Part shown: positions 25,424-35,303 of the stretch, one piece after another
Numbering within the stretch: the stretch's first letter is position 1
How the letters are laid out: each line of letters begins with the position of its first letter
DNA from: Pseudoalteromonas aurantia
GTDB taxonomy: Bacteria; Pseudomonadota; Gammaproteobacteria; Enterobacterales; Alteromonadaceae
Reading direction: 5' to 3'
DNA: 64,000 bases
Assembly: GCF_005886875.1 (NCBI RefSeq)
Contig: NZ_PNBY01000018.1
Span: forward strand, 1 to 64,000
Notes under the pieces: model-generated
What the model saw: the letters and a program-made list of their open reading frames with translations, nothing else
Database searches by the model: none
What the model was told of the DNA's origin: nothing
Made by a program: the position numbers and the translations under genes

Positions 25424-27841
25424 TTACTCCTTAGGCTCAGACGGTAGTAATTTAAGCGAATACTCTGTTTCCTGGGGTAGGAACGATGAGAAGGCGCCTT
25501 CTTGCCAATCTTTATGCCCAGCCATCCAATAGGGCGACATAGGATTAGATGCTTGACCAACTGGCATATGGAAAAACCCACTTTGCTCATGGCCAGGGGT
25601 CACACCCATTCTCATTGATGCACCAAAGCTTTGTTCCTGTACTAAAGGCATATTAATATCGCCATCAGCGCCATATTCAGGGATATTGAAAAAGCGGCCT
25701 ATCAGTGGCAATGAGCCAGCAACAGGATGAGCAATAGAAACCTTGTTGTAATCTTTCCACTTAGCATTCGCTAGCGAGCCATGCGTATTGATAAAGTGGT
25801 TATTCAAAAATATCAGTGCATCTGCGTATAATGCCTGCCATGAGTCGTAGTGAGGGTTCAATAGGTGTGCAGGCTGTTCATTCACAAGCTGCCAGAGCGG
25901 TCCTTCCCATTGACTGGTTAAATTGAAGTAATTAAAAATGTTTGAGTCAGGATTTTGCGTATGGACATCTTTAAGAATGCCATTAAATACTCGGCGAGCT
26001 ACCTGAGTACGGAAAGCTCTCACCAGTAAGTAACCTGTAGAATCTTTCTTAGCTTGCCCATTCCAATTACTCACCATAGTGCGATACTCGATAAGCTCAG
26101 GGTGCTGAGCAATAAACTCATCACTCAAGATAGACAACAACATATACTGCCAACGCTGTAGAAATAATGCTCGACTATCCAGCTGAGTACGCAGCATTTG
26201 AGTTTCACTGGGTTCGTGCATAATTTTTAAACCACTTTGAATCTGGCGAGCTCTGGCACCTAAGGCATAATTTTCTCGGCCAATAATATCCAACTCATCA
26301 CCCGAGACAACTCGAGCATTTGCTGTAAATAAAAAGCCTGATTCAGGATTGACTCGCTTTGGATATTCATCCGGTGTCAAATACCCAGACCAATTATATT
26401 TGCTGTCATCATAGTTAACTGGCGTCCATACTGAATGCGCTCGTTTGGGTAAAGCTCCCAACATAGTCCAACCGATATTGCCCTTATCATCGCCAACAAC
26501 AACGTTTAGGTGAGTCATATTTGATTTATTAAATAGCGGAAGTGAAGCTTCTACATTTGTGGCAAGCTCAATATCTAATAGACCTAAATTAACAGCCTCT
26601 GAGGAGTGGGCAACCCAACGTAAAACAAGTACATCACCATTTTCTTCATGCTCCACAACCGGGCCATGAGGCGTTACTTCTATTACGTGTTGAACTGGGT
26701 TTCCATCTTTTACCTGGATATTTTTAGTGATCTGCGTCACTAACTCTTGGCTTTTTCCTGCTGGAATGCGCAATAAATCAGACCAGTCTCCCATTGAATT
26801 AGTAAACCCCCATGCGATATGCTGATTACTGCCCGCAATCATCAATGGCAAACCTGGCAAAGAGATCCCTGTCAGCTTTCGACGTTTGGTCGCCTCTTTC
26901 CAACTATACTCAACCCGATACCATATATTAGGTACGCTGAGATTAAGGTGCATATCATTGGCAACCAGCGCCTTACCCGATTCCGTATTATCCCCAGAGA
27001 TGGCCCAGTTATTACTACCTGCAATTGATGGTGTCCCTTTCAAGCTCAAATCATAGAGACGGTTATCTAACAATGCTAAATCTTCTAGTCTTTTCTCCTT
27101 TAACTTATTTAATGAGTAAACATCAGCTGTCGGCATTGGCACAGGCGAAATAAACTTGTCGTCTAATGGCTGATCCCATGAAGTTCCTAAAGGCACTAAG
27201 AAGTTAACTAAAGGCTCTGGCAGAGTTTGCTGTAATTTATTTAGGTAAAGCGTGTTTTGGTAATTATGGCCCTGCATTTCCATAAACATGGAAAACGACA
27301 CTAAAAATGAATCTTTAGCCTCCCAAGGCTGGGGTTCTGCCTCTAATAATGTGTATTCAAAGGGGGGAGATTTTAATTTTTCTAGTCCAGTATTCACCCC
27401 TTCAACATACGCATCCAACAATGCTTTATGTTGATCACTGAGATTTTTGTAGGCTTGTTGTGCACTGCGGGTAAACTGGTGAAGTAAAGCCTCTTTATCA
27501 CGATTAATAAATGATTCACCAAAAAGCGCACTCAATTCACCTGATGCTCTGCGACGCAGATAATCCATCTGGAAAAAACGTTCTTGAGCATGCAAAAATC
27601 CCATAGCCCGTGATGCATCAATTCTTGAGTTAGCAACAATAGAAGGCAGCCCACTTCTATCTCTGTTTATAGTGACCTCATATTCCATACTAGAAATATT
27701 TATTTCACCATTTAGTAATGGCAAAGAAGCGTTCAACTGCGCCCATAACCAATAGCTCACGCCACTGGTAACAGCCATTGCAGATATACCACTAAATATT
27801 AGTGCCTTTTTTATTGTGCTATTCTTGGTCTTTATAGTCAT
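25424..27841 (-). CDS. Penicillin-acylase-family N-terminal-nucleophile hydrolase (PvdQ-like role)
   Basis: An 805-aa preproprotein. Residues about 10-36 form an export signal or membrane anchor (KKALIFSGISAMAVTSGVSYW). A small alpha chain (about 45-270) and the beta chain follow. The beta chain starts at Ser276 in AGSNNWA, the autocatalytic cleavage and nucleophile site of this family. The start at 27841 (MTIKTKN) is preferred over an upstream one 49 codons earlier, because it puts the signal peptide at the N-terminus and has GGAA about ten bases upstream. As first gene of the NRPS operon, it fits a periplasmic enzyme that removes the starter acyl chain after export, like PvdQ in pyoverdine assembly. 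Quorum-signal (AHL) cleavage is an alternative for this family. It is co-transcribed with the synthetase, stop to start 3 bp. Confidence 0.88.
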   Translation of the reverse strand: MTIKTKNSTIKKALIFSGISAMAVTSGVSYWLWAQLNASLPLLNGEINISSMEYEVTINRDRSGLPSIVANSRIDASRAMGFLHAQERFFQMDYLRRRASGELSALFGESFINRDKEALLHQFTRSAQQAYKNLSDQHKALLDAYVEGVNTGLEKLKSPPFEYTLLEAEPQPWEAKDSFLVSFSMFMEMQGHNYQNTLYLNKLQQTLPEPLVNFLVPLGTSWDQPLDDKFISPVPMPTADVYSLNKLKEKRLEDLALLDNRLYDLSLKGTPSIAGSNNWAISGDNTESGKALVANDMHLNLSVPNIWYRVEYSWKEATKRRKLTGISLPGLPLMIAGSNQHIAWGFTNSMGDWSDLLRIPAGKSQELVTQITKNIQVKDGNPVQHVIEVTPHGPVVEHEENGDVLVLRWVAHSSEAVNLGLLDIELATNVEASLPLFNKSNMTHLNVVVGDDKGNIGWTMLGALPKRAHSVWTPVNYDDSKYNWSGYLTPDEYPKRVNPESGFLFTANARVVSGDELDIIGRENYALGARARQIQSGLKIMHEPSETQMLRTQLDSRALFLQRWQYMLLSILSDEFIAQHPELIEYRTMVSNWNGQAKKDSTGYLLVRAFRTQVARRVFNGILKDVHTQNPDSNIFNYFNLTSQWEGPLWQLVNEQPAHLLNPHYDSWQALYADALIFLNNHFINTHGSLANAKWKDYNKVSIAHPVAGSLPLIGRFFNIPEYGADGDINMPLVQEQSFGASMRMGVTPGHEQSGFFHMPVGQASNPMSPYWMAGHKDWQEGAFSSFLPQETEYSLKLLPSEPKE

Positions 27842-28008
27842 CTTCAATTTCCAATACCTGTACCCAGTGCACGACACTCGGTGAACAAAATTAAACTGAT
27901 GAAGATAATTAAATAAGTCGCCTAGAAAAACAAAACACTTCCCATTATTATGTGTTACATTGAAAAGTAACAAATAATATAAAAACAAAAATAAAAATAA
28001 AAATAATC
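27842..28008. promoter_or_regulatory. Divergent promoter region between acylase operon and CadC-like regulator
   Basis: 167 bp between two divergently transcribed starts, AT-rich on the regulator side with a run of aaaataaaaata. It must hold the promoter of the NRPS operon and probably that of the regulator. This is the expected site of action for the neighbouring regulator. No -10/-35 pair was fixed with confidence. Confidence 0.5.
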
Positions 28009-30153
28009 ATGAAAGGTAACAGTGTTAGCAAGGAAGTATGGCTAGAAGATAAGCAAGTAACAGTTGGTCAATTTCAAGTTGATTTCAAAAAAACCCGTTT
28101 ATATAACAACGATACCTCTATAGATAATGAATCGAAAGTCATTAAGCTAGAACCCCTTACTATGGAGCTACTGTGCTATTTAATTAAACGCCATGGCCAT
28201 TATGTTAGTCAAAAAGAACTTTTAGATAATGTCTGGGACGGACGAATTGTATCTGACAACGCAATTCGTAGAGTAGTAAAAAAGCTCAGAGATGCACTGG
28301 GGGACGACGTCAAATCCCCAACTTATATAAAAACAGTTCCCAGTAAAGGTTACCTACTGATTGCAGAAGTCAGTGTTGAAGTGGTAACACAAGGTCACAG
28401 CCTTGATCACACCAGTGAGCAAAGTGAGCTTTCATCTAATAAAAATATTAATAAAAAACCAAAAAAAACACTCAAACATCTGTTTTTTATATTAATAATA
28501 GCTTTAATCTGTTTTGCAATTTACTCCTTTTTCCCATTTAAAACTGAATTAATGGTCAAACAAGTTCAAGCAGTGACCACAATGTCAGGGGAAGAAGATT
28601 GGGCTGACTATCACCAACAAAGCGATATGGTTGTTTACTCTCATCGTAAAGATACATCTGGTGTTTTTGACTTGTATATAAAGTCACTTTCAACCAATGT
28701 AACGAAGCGTTTAACTGCCGGTGAAGCCAACAATTATTCCGCCCAGTTTTCCAAAGATGGAAAAAAGATTGCATTACAAAGGCAAAAAGGTAATCAAGCT
28801 GAATTAGTTATTTTATATTTAAATGACACTATGGATGTGTCTAGAGAAGAAGTTATCTATCAATACGATACTTTACAACCAAACTTATCCTGGTCTCCAG
28901 ATGATAACGCTCTATATTTTTCTTTAAAGAAACAATCCGATTATCCCAACACCATCTTTAAAATAGATATAAATACAAAACGCCTCACTCAAGTAACTTA
29001 CCCCGACTTCAATCCCCATGGTGACTATTTTTCGGCATTATCTCCCAATGGTGAGCACCTGGGTGTGCTGAGATACTCAAGCTACCAACGGGCACATCTA
29101 ATCATATTAGAATTAGAGTCGGGGAAAGTACAAAGTAATACTGTTTTAGATTTTATCCCTTGGAATATGGTTTGGGATGAAAGTAGCTCTGGAGTCTACC
29201 TGTCAAATGGTAATAACATTCACTTTTTTGACAGTAACAAAGATCATTTAGAATTACACACTCAGACTAAATTTGATCTTTATTCTATTTACAGTACATG
29301 TGGTAAAAACTGCTTATTGGTTGGTAAAGAAGAAAAAAATGCCCGTGATATTATAGAAATTAAAAACCCATTTATTACAGAAAAAACCTACAACTTATTT
29401 GAGTTTTCTCTGGCGGGAAAAGAGGGTCATCCAGATTATTTAGCCGATCCAAGTCAGGTTGTTTTTCGCTATGAATATGAAAATAAACCACAAATTGTTA
29501 CGTATTCCACAACGGGTGAAATGGAACCACTCACGGAATTTACTCAACATCACAATATCAGTAACCTTGAATATCATCACAAATCCCAGTCTTTATTAGG
29601 TATTTTAGACAATCAATTGTTCACACTTGATATAAAAAGTAGAAAAATTAGATATTTAACAACTCAGCTAGAGGTAATTAAAAACCCAAGTTGGAGTAAT
29701 GATGGCCGTTCTATCTACTTTTCCCGAAAAGAAAGTAATCAATTTTGGCTTATTCGTCATGACTTGTATAATAACCAATCAGAACAAGCTCTGCTCCCTA
29801 AGGTCATCAGCGCTAAAGAAGATGCACTTGGTGAGAACCTGTATTATCAACATGCAGATGGTCAATTATTTCGTGCGCCGATATCAAAACCACAAAATGG
29901 AACGCCTATAGCCAAGCTTCAACCTGCTTCGAACATCTCTTGGCACATTACCAGTCAATATGTATATTACTCTATAGCAAACGGATATCAGTACGACTTA
30001 GTCAGAACTGACTTAGAGTCTGGGGAGACTGAGCGTGCACCTTTACTGAAACATGCCTTATATGCCAAGTTTCAGCTTCACCCCAATGAACAGAAGCTCT
30101 TATTGTTGCAACGTGCAGCACCCAGTTCCGATCTCTATAATATCTATTTCTAA
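28009..30153 (+). CDS. CadC/ToxR-like membrane regulator beside the NRPS operon
   Basis: A 714-aa protein. A winged-helix domain at about 15-125 (PLTMELLCYLIKR, 'VSQKELLDNVWDGRIVSDNAIRR', 'TVPSKGYLLI'), a transmembrane segment at about 160-180 (LFFILIIALICFAIYSFF), then a large periplasmic part with TolB-like propeller strands ('AQFSKDGKKIALQRQ', 'LSWSPDDNALYFS', 'WSNDGRSIYFS'). It is divergent from the acylase-NRPS operon across 167 bp, the usual place for a cluster-specific activator. The first ATG has no clear ribosome site (tract of aaaataatc), so it may be leaderless or weakly translated. It has the same architecture as the regulator at 2723-4852. The stimulus is unknown. Confidence 0.87.
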   Translation: MKGNSVSKEVWLEDKQVTVGQFQVDFKKTRLYNNDTSIDNESKVIKLEPLTMELLCYLIKRHGHYVSQKELLDNVWDGRIVSDNAIRRVVKKLRDALGDDVKSPTYIKTVPSKGYLLIAEVSVEVVTQGHSLDHTSEQSELSSNKNINKKPKKTLKHLFFILIIALICFAIYSFFPFKTELMVKQVQAVTTMSGEEDWADYHQQSDMVVYSHRKDTSGVFDLYIKSLSTNVTKRLTAGEANNYSAQFSKDGKKIALQRQKGNQAELVILYLNDTMDVSREEVIYQYDTLQPNLSWSPDDNALYFSLKKQSDYPNTIFKIDINTKRLTQVTYPDFNPHGDYFSALSPNGEHLGVLRYSSYQRAHLIILELESGKVQSNTVLDFIPWNMVWDESSSGVYLSNGNNIHFFDSNKDHLELHTQTKFDLYSIYSTCGKNCLLVGKEEKNARDIIEIKNPFITEKTYNLFEFSLAGKEGHPDYLADPSQVVFRYEYENKPQIVTYSTTGEMEPLTEFTQHHNISNLEYHHKSQSLLGILDNQLFTLDIKSRKIRYLTTQLEVIKNPSWSNDGRSIYFSRKESNQFWLIRHDLYNNQSEQALLPKVISAKEDALGENLYYQHADGQLFRAPISKPQNGTPIAKLQPASNISWHITSQYVYYSIANGYQYDLVRTDLESGETERAPLLKHALYAKFQLHPNEQKLLLLQRAAPSSDLYNIYF

Positions 30154-30164
30154 GTTATAAATCT

Positions 30165-30193
30165 CCTCACAGTGCAAACTTGCAACTGTGAGG
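30165..30193 (+). terminator. Stem-loop after the regulator gene
   Basis: CCTCACAGT (30165-30173) pairs perfectly with ACTGTGAGG (30185-30193), 12 bp after the stop, with an inner GCA/TGC extension. No T-tract follows, so it may be a weak terminator or an mRNA 3'-end structure. Confidence 0.45.
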
Positions 30194-30358
30194 CAGCACT
30201 CTAGAAAAAGTAAGAATCTCGGTATAACCCATATTTATATTTAAGCAGCCAATTCTAAATACATTCTTAACGACCATTCCTTTTAACTATATATCTCACT
30301 GACTAAGGTGTTTTCTTTTACTTTTTTACCGATTTTAAAAGGATCTAAATAATTGTTG

Positions 30359-30541
30359 TTAGCCTTTTTTAGAGTTGTTGTCAGGTTCACATCGAGGAAA
30401 ACTCGTGCACATAGGGATAATAAGGTTTATACCGACATTAACGCTCTGCTCATTTATGTTGTTTTTCTCTGACGCGTTAACAGAAACTGTAGTGAAAGTT
30501 AATAATGCTGTAAATGTTAAAGTTTTTAACGTAGATAACAT
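30359..30541 (-). CDS. Small secreted peptide with two cysteines
   Basis: A 60-aa ORF with a textbook signal peptide (MLSTLKTLTFTALLTFTTVS, then VNA before the predicted cut) and a mature part of about 37 residues. The mature part contains IPMCTSFPRCEPDN, two Cys spaced CxxxxxC, and a Lys-rich end. AGGA lies seven bases before the ATG at 30539-30541. It stands alone on the minus strand between the NRPS regulator and the efflux operon. No family is recognised. It could be a periplasmic disulfide peptide, a small toxin-like product, or unrelated to the cluster. Confidence 0.6.
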   Translation of the reverse strand: MLSTLKTLTFTALLTFTTVSVNASEKNNINEQSVNVGINLIIPMCTSFPRCEPDNNSKKG

Positions 30542-31100
30542 GATCAAATCCTATTTATAATTTTTAGTTTTCTCATGGCAACTCATATTTTTATCGCCAT
30601 GCTCCTGATTGATGAATCTACTTTAAGCCTAATTTATCTATTTACCACGCCACTATTCATGACTACGTATCACTTCTCCCCTTTATGCACTATAAAAATT
30701 AAAAAACCAAAAAACACAATAGCTTAAGAAAAAAACTGTCTTAAGTTTATAAAAAGCATCTCGTACAACTCACTCCAATAACAAATAATCACAGTCTTTA
30801 TAAGTGAATTAAGTTACAAACTTTCCCGCATAGGTATGAATAAAAAATTAAAGCACGATTTTAAATGAGTCGTATGACTACCTTGGATAGAAAATTCCAC
30901 ATATGACATGCTAAGCATAGTCAAAATGCACTTTTAAAAATGATATGTTCTTTAAACGAAATAACAATGTGTAAAGTCAGAGGCGATTATTTATAAATCT
31001 AAGTTTATAAGGTTGAAAATTACATACTTCAGCTTATGAAGATCACCATTTATTTTCCCCTAAACTTATATTAATGACAGGCTTTTCCTTCGACATAACA
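30542..31100. other. Intergenic, AT-rich, nothing recognised
   Basis: About 560 bp between the small secreted peptide and the efflux operon terminator. It has no ORF with a ribosome site and no repeat. The first 60 bp should carry the peptide's promoter. Confidence 0.5.
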
Positions 31101-31106
31101 AATAAA

Positions 31107-31130
31107 AAGGCTACTGTGTTCAGTAGCCTT
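31107..31130 (-). terminator. Terminator of the RND efflux operon
   Basis: AAGGCTACTG (31107-31116), loop tgtt, CAGTAGCCTT (31121-31130): a perfect 10-bp stem, followed on the minus strand by TTTTATT. It lies 25 bp after the RND gene stop. Confidence 0.88.
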
Positions 31131-31155
31131 AAATAATTGCAGGTTAAGAAACGAC

Positions 31156-34100
31156 TTACATCACAACATCTGATCGCGTCAAATAAGGTTCACTCTCCTT
31201 GCGACGTCCAAAAATAGGTAAACTTAACAAGGCAGCCATCACCGACAAAGAACAAAGAGCGCTAAATGTCATTCCACCAACAATCACAATAGCCAACCCC
31301 CGATAAATTTCTGAGCCTACACCAGGTATGATTGCCAGTGGCAACATACCAAAAATACTCGTTAACGTACTCATATAAATTGGTCTTGCCCGTGATTTAA
31401 TCACTGATTGAATTTTTTCACTCACTGAGTAGGTACTCTTTTCTAACGCATTAAAGTGGCCAACAAACAAAATCGCATTGTTAATTACCAACCCAATTAA
31501 AATGATAAATCCCATCATAGAAATGATATCTAATGGCTGATAGATGAAAAGGTTAACGGTATTCAATGCCAACAAACCTCCAACCAAGGCTATTGGCAGT
31601 GATAACATAATCGCCATGCCATTTCGAAACGATTTAAACCACCCTGACACCAATAAAAATAAAATGAGCATTGCAAAGCTGAATTGTAGCAACATATTTG
31701 AAACTAACGCATTGAGTTTACTAGCACTCCCTCGATATGACACAGATACAGACTCCGGCATAGACTGTTTAATAATGGGTGAAATTTGTACCTTTAAATC
31801 TTCAATAAATGATGACAAAGGTATGTTTTTTGGCGGCGTCACATTAATTGATAATGTACGAAACCCATTTAAGCGATACAGTGAACTGGGCCCAACATCT
31901 AGTTCATAATCAACCAATGTTCTCAGCAACGTGGCTTTATTTTCAAGTGGAAAATAAAGCGGAGTATCCAATACATCATTTATTGCATGCCAATCTTCAC
32001 CCTTGATATAAATAGGTAAGTTTTTTGTGCCATTTGAGTATTCACCAATATAGACACCATCGGTCAAAGCTTGCAGCTTTTGGGATAGATTATTCTGAGA
32101 CTCACCCAACTCAAGTAGCTGATTGTTATTCGGAGTAAATATTATTTGTGGATCATCATTATACAAAGGCGTATTACTCCAAGGGTTTGCATACCCCATA
32201 TTAGTATTCAAATAATCAAAGACTTCTCGCCCAATTAACTGTAAATCATCCAATGACATACCAGTGAAGTCTACTGTTACCCTGCGGTTTGTTGACAAAC
32301 CAAAGCCTAATAATGAATTAAAACTCGCATACACATTAGTATGTGGAAAAGCGTCTTTAAGGGCATCTACAACCCAAGATTTCAACTGTTTTGCCTGTTC
32401 TGGATCTTCAGGATACAACACCAATTGCACGGAAGAGTTACCTGATACGAAGGATAAGAATTTTTCAATTGCTGGAGCGTCTTCAATATATTGATTATTC
32501 TCTATTAATTTATTTATAGGTGTTAACAATTCAAGCGTCAACGCTTCATTATTCATACTTTGATTAACACTCACTGAAACATTAACCCGGCTCCCTTCAA
32601 CTTGTGGCAGTATATTGAGTTTAGGCACCAATAATATTAATCCTACCAGTGGCAGTAATACGAATAGCGTTAACATGATTAATCGATTACGTGCGCTGAT
32701 TACCATTCCCGCTAACCTAGTAGCAATTCGATCAACAAAATTACCAGAGGTATCTTTCACGTGAATAACAGGAAGCAGATATCGTAATAACAGGGGTAAT
32801 AATAACAGAGCAACAAACAATGATGCACCCAATGCTGAAGAGATGGTAATAGCTAGATCATGAAACAACTTACCTTCGGCACTTTTCATAAATAGAATGG
32901 GTGCAAAAACGATAATGCTTGATACTACAGAATTAACCAATGCACCTGACACTTCATGCATTGTTTTGCGAATAGCATCCAATACGCGTTCACCTTGCTC
33001 GCGATATCGCACGGCGGTTTCTACCACAACAATAGCCGCATCTAAGATCATACCCGTTGACAATGCAATGCCGGCCAAAGAGATCACATTAAATGTTCTT
33101 CCCAACATCTGCATAGCTAAAAATGTGGCCAAGATAGATATGGGTAAGCTGATAAATATCATGACGATAACAGGCAATTTACGGACAAACAAAAATAACA
33201 CTAAAGTGGATAAAACAACCCCTAATATTAGATTGCTTTGTACCATATTGACGGCACTATTTATTGTTTGTGAGTCATCTTTCGTCAACTCCATTTGCAC
33301 ACCTAACTCAGGTAGCATCGTCGTATTTAGCTCTGATATCACCTTTTTTAATTCTGCCAATGACGTTAACGCATTAGACCCATTCGCGGCGTTAACACTA
33401 ATATAATAAGCCTGCTGGCGCTTCCAGTACACCGGGGATGAATCCGTCACAAACCCACTTTCGACATAAGCAACATCGCCAAGCGTTATAATTTTCTGCT
33501 CATGTTTAGCAATAGCCAGCCCGTTTAACTCTGAGATATCACGGCGTCCTTCAAACCGTACCGCAAAATTACGAGTTCCTTGCTCAACAATCCCCACACT
33601 TTGGTCCAATGAATTACGAAGAATATGCAACATTTGATCTATCGTTAAGTCATACTTCACCAGTTTATTAGGGTCAAAAATCACGTCAATTCGCTGCTCA
33701 GTAGATGCCATTGGTGACAAATTACTGATCCCTGGTATAGCTAACACTCTTGGTCTAATAAACTTTTCAAACACTTCGGTGTACAAAGTACGATCAGCCT
33801 TTACTCCATGACTATTTGGAAATAAGACTAAACCTGCAATACTACCTTTGTTATCTTTTGACTTATTTTGAATAACGGGTTCCAGGGCTGTTTTAGGTCG
33901 GGTATTAAACTGGTTCATCTTATCAATAACTTCGATGTATGCTTCCTGCATATCCGTACCTGGTTGAAATGTCATATTAACCCAGGCAAACCCAGTACCT
34001 GTATCGGTTTCATACCTCAATACTCCTGGTACTTTACTTAATAATTCCTCGACGGGTTCAACAATTTGCCGTTCCATTTCCACCGGTGAAGCCCCTGGCC

Positions 34101-34245
34101 AAAAGTTACCGACAACAATGCGGTCCTCCCCAATATCAGGCAATAATTGAACTGGCAGTTTAGGAATAGCTGCAATGCCTAACAAAGTTATTATTAGGAA
34201 AAAGCTCACCACATAGTGCGGGCTTTTTAATATTGTCTGATTCAT
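31156..34245 (-). CDS. RND-family efflux permease
   Basis: A 1029-aa inner-membrane transporter of the AcrB/HAE type. It has one N-terminal helix, a large periplasmic loop, a block of helices at about 330-480 ('LILGVVLSTLVLFLFVRKL', 'GMILDAAIVVVETAVRYREQGE' with the proton-relay Asp region of helix 4), a second loop, and a second helix block near the C-terminus ('PLDIISMMGFIILIGLVINNAI'). Full length for the family. Its gene overlaps the upstream membrane-fusion gene by 4 bp (ATGA), so the two are one unit. No outer-membrane factor gene is next to them, so a TolC-like channel from elsewhere is presumably used. It may protect the cell from, or export, the NRPS product; that link is from position only. 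Confidence 0.92.
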   Translation of the reverse strand: MNQTILKSPHYVVSFFLIITLLGIAAIPKLPVQLLPDIGEDRIVVGNFWPGASPVEMERQIVEPVEELLSKVPGVLRYETDTGTGFAWVNMTFQPGTDMQEAYIEVIDKMNQFNTRPKTALEPVIQNKSKDNKGSIAGLVLFPNSHGVKADRTLYTEVFEKFIRPRVLAIPGISNLSPMASTEQRIDVIFDPNKLVKYDLTIDQMLHILRNSLDQSVGIVEQGTRNFAVRFEGRRDISELNGLAIAKHEQKIITLGDVAYVESGFVTDSSPVYWKRQQAYYISVNAANGSNALTSLAELKKVISELNTTMLPELGVQMELTKDDSQTINSAVNMVQSNLILGVVLSTLVLFLFVRKLPVIVMIFISLPISILATFLAMQMLGRTFNVISLAGIALSTGMILDAAIVVVETAVRYREQGERVLDAIRKTMHEVSGALVNSVVSSIIVFAPILFMKSAEGKLFHDLAITISSALGASLFVALLLLPLLLRYLLPVIHVKDTSGNFVDRIATRLAGMVISARNRLIMLTLFVLLPLVGLILLVPKLNILPQVEGSRVNVSVSVNQSMNNEALTLELLTPINKLIENNQYIEDAPAIEKFLSFVSGNSSVQLVLYPEDPEQAKQLKSWVVDALKDAFPHTNVYASFNSLLGFGLSTNRRVTVDFTGMSLDDLQLIGREVFDYLNTNMGYANPWSNTPLYNDDPQIIFTPNNNQLLELGESQNNLSQKLQALTDGVYIGEYSNGTKNLPIYIKGEDWHAINDVLDTPLYFPLENKATLLRTLVDYELDVGPSSLYRLNGFRTLSINVTPPKNIPLSSFIEDLKVQISPIIKQSMPESVSVSYRGSASKLNALVSNMLLQFSFAMLILFLLVSGWFKSFRNGMAIMLSLPIALVGGLLALNTVNLFIYQPLDIISMMGFIILIGLVINNAILFVGHFNALEKSTYSVSEKIQSVIKSRARPIYMSTLTSIFGMLPLAIIPGVGSEIYRGLAIVIVGGMTFSALCSLSVMAALLSLPIFGRRKESEPYLTRSDVVM

Positions 34246-35303
34246 AATTGAGCTACCCGCTGTTCTACTTTAACCACCTCTCCAGATTTTAGTCCTAACC
34301 CACCACGTGTGATCACCTCTTCGCCGGCAGACAAAGTTCCTGTAACAACATAATCTCCGTTCACCCCTGCGAGCACTTTTACGTAGGCCTTTTCGACTGA
34401 ATTATCCACTTTCAACTTATATACAAAACTATTTACCCCTCTTGGTATCAGTGCATCACCAGGGATAACAAAGCTATTAGGAATAGCAACACTTAGCTTG
34501 ATCACTAAATTAGAGCCTAATACAAGCTCGCTTTTAAGTGCCTGCTCTGGCTCAACAAGTAATGTGATAGACCCTGTACCAACACTCACTTCTGGCACCA
34601 GCCTAGCAAATTTTGCCGTGCCTATTCGTCTTGGTACCTGTAATTCACTTTCAATGATAAACTCAGCTTGTTCATCAATGTAATCCAAAAGCTCAATAGG
34701 AAGCTGACTAACAAGCTCTATGTCGTTAAAGCTGTTAACCCGTGCAATTGCGTCGCCTTGCTGTAAATACTCCCCTTTGCGGACGAAAGTCTCGGCTACA
34801 AAGCCATTTTCAGTAGCACGAATAGTGCTCAAAGCAATATACCTTTGTATTTCTGTTAAACTGGCTCTTAACTCAGATAACTTAGTCTGAGCACTTTTCA
34901 GCTCATATGTCAGTTGATCTAACTCAGACTGATTAACACTTTTTGTTTTGGATAATGTTTCGATACGATTTAATTCAACAGACAAATAATAAACCTGTAT
35001 TTCTATTTGCTTAATTTCAAACTGTTTTTTTTGTTCTGATAGCTGTAAAAATTGCGTATCCAACTCAGCAATTACATCGCCCTCTTTGACCTGCTCCCCT
35101 ACTTTTTTGATAGCAACTACATGAGCACTATAATAACTAGAAAGAACCCTTGTATCTGAATCTATCACTTCTGCTACTAGCTCACTGGTAATACCTTGAC
35201 TGTTTTCAATTACCGCAGCGGTGGTCACAACCCGCTGTGCTAAACTATGCTGGGGTACAATCAAGAGTAAAAATACCCAAAATTGATATGATAAAACTTT
35301 CAT
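34242..35303 (-). CDS. Periplasmic membrane-fusion protein of the RND pump
   Basis: A 353-aa protein with a signal peptide (MKVLSYQFWVFLLLIV...SLAQ). Next comes a lipoyl-like half ('VVAIKKVGEQVKEGDVIAEL'), an alpha-hairpin rich in Gln/Glu/Leu (about 85-150), the second lipoyl half ('TENGFVAETFVRKGEYLQQGDAIARV'), and beta-barrel and proximal domains. This is the HlyD/AcrA adaptor plan. AGGAACC precedes the start. It overlaps the RND gene and should bridge the permease to an outer-membrane channel. It is the first gene of its operon, transcribed toward the NRPS genes. Confidence 0.92.
   Translation of the reverse strand: MKVLSYQFWVFLLLIVPQHSLAQRVVTTAAVIENSQGITSELVAEVIDSDTRVLSSYYSAHVVAIKKVGEQVKEGDVIAELDTQFLQLSEQKKQFEIKQIEIQVYYLSVELNRIETLSKTKSVNQSELDQLTYELKSAQTKLSELRASLTEIQRYIALSTIRATENGFVAETFVRKGEYLQQGDAIARVNSFNDIELVSQLPIELLDYIDEQAEFIIESELQVPRRIGTAKFARLVPEVSVGTGSITLLVEPEQALKSELVLGSNLVIKLSVAIPNSFVIPGDALIPRGVNSFVYKLKVDNSVEKAYVKVLAGVNGDYVVTGTLSAGEEVITRGGLGLKSGEVVKVEQRVAQL

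Noticed and set aside
30375-30560. 61-codon ORF antisense to the small secreted peptide
   Set aside because: The minus-strand frame has a signal peptide and an AGGA site; the plus-strand frame has neither.
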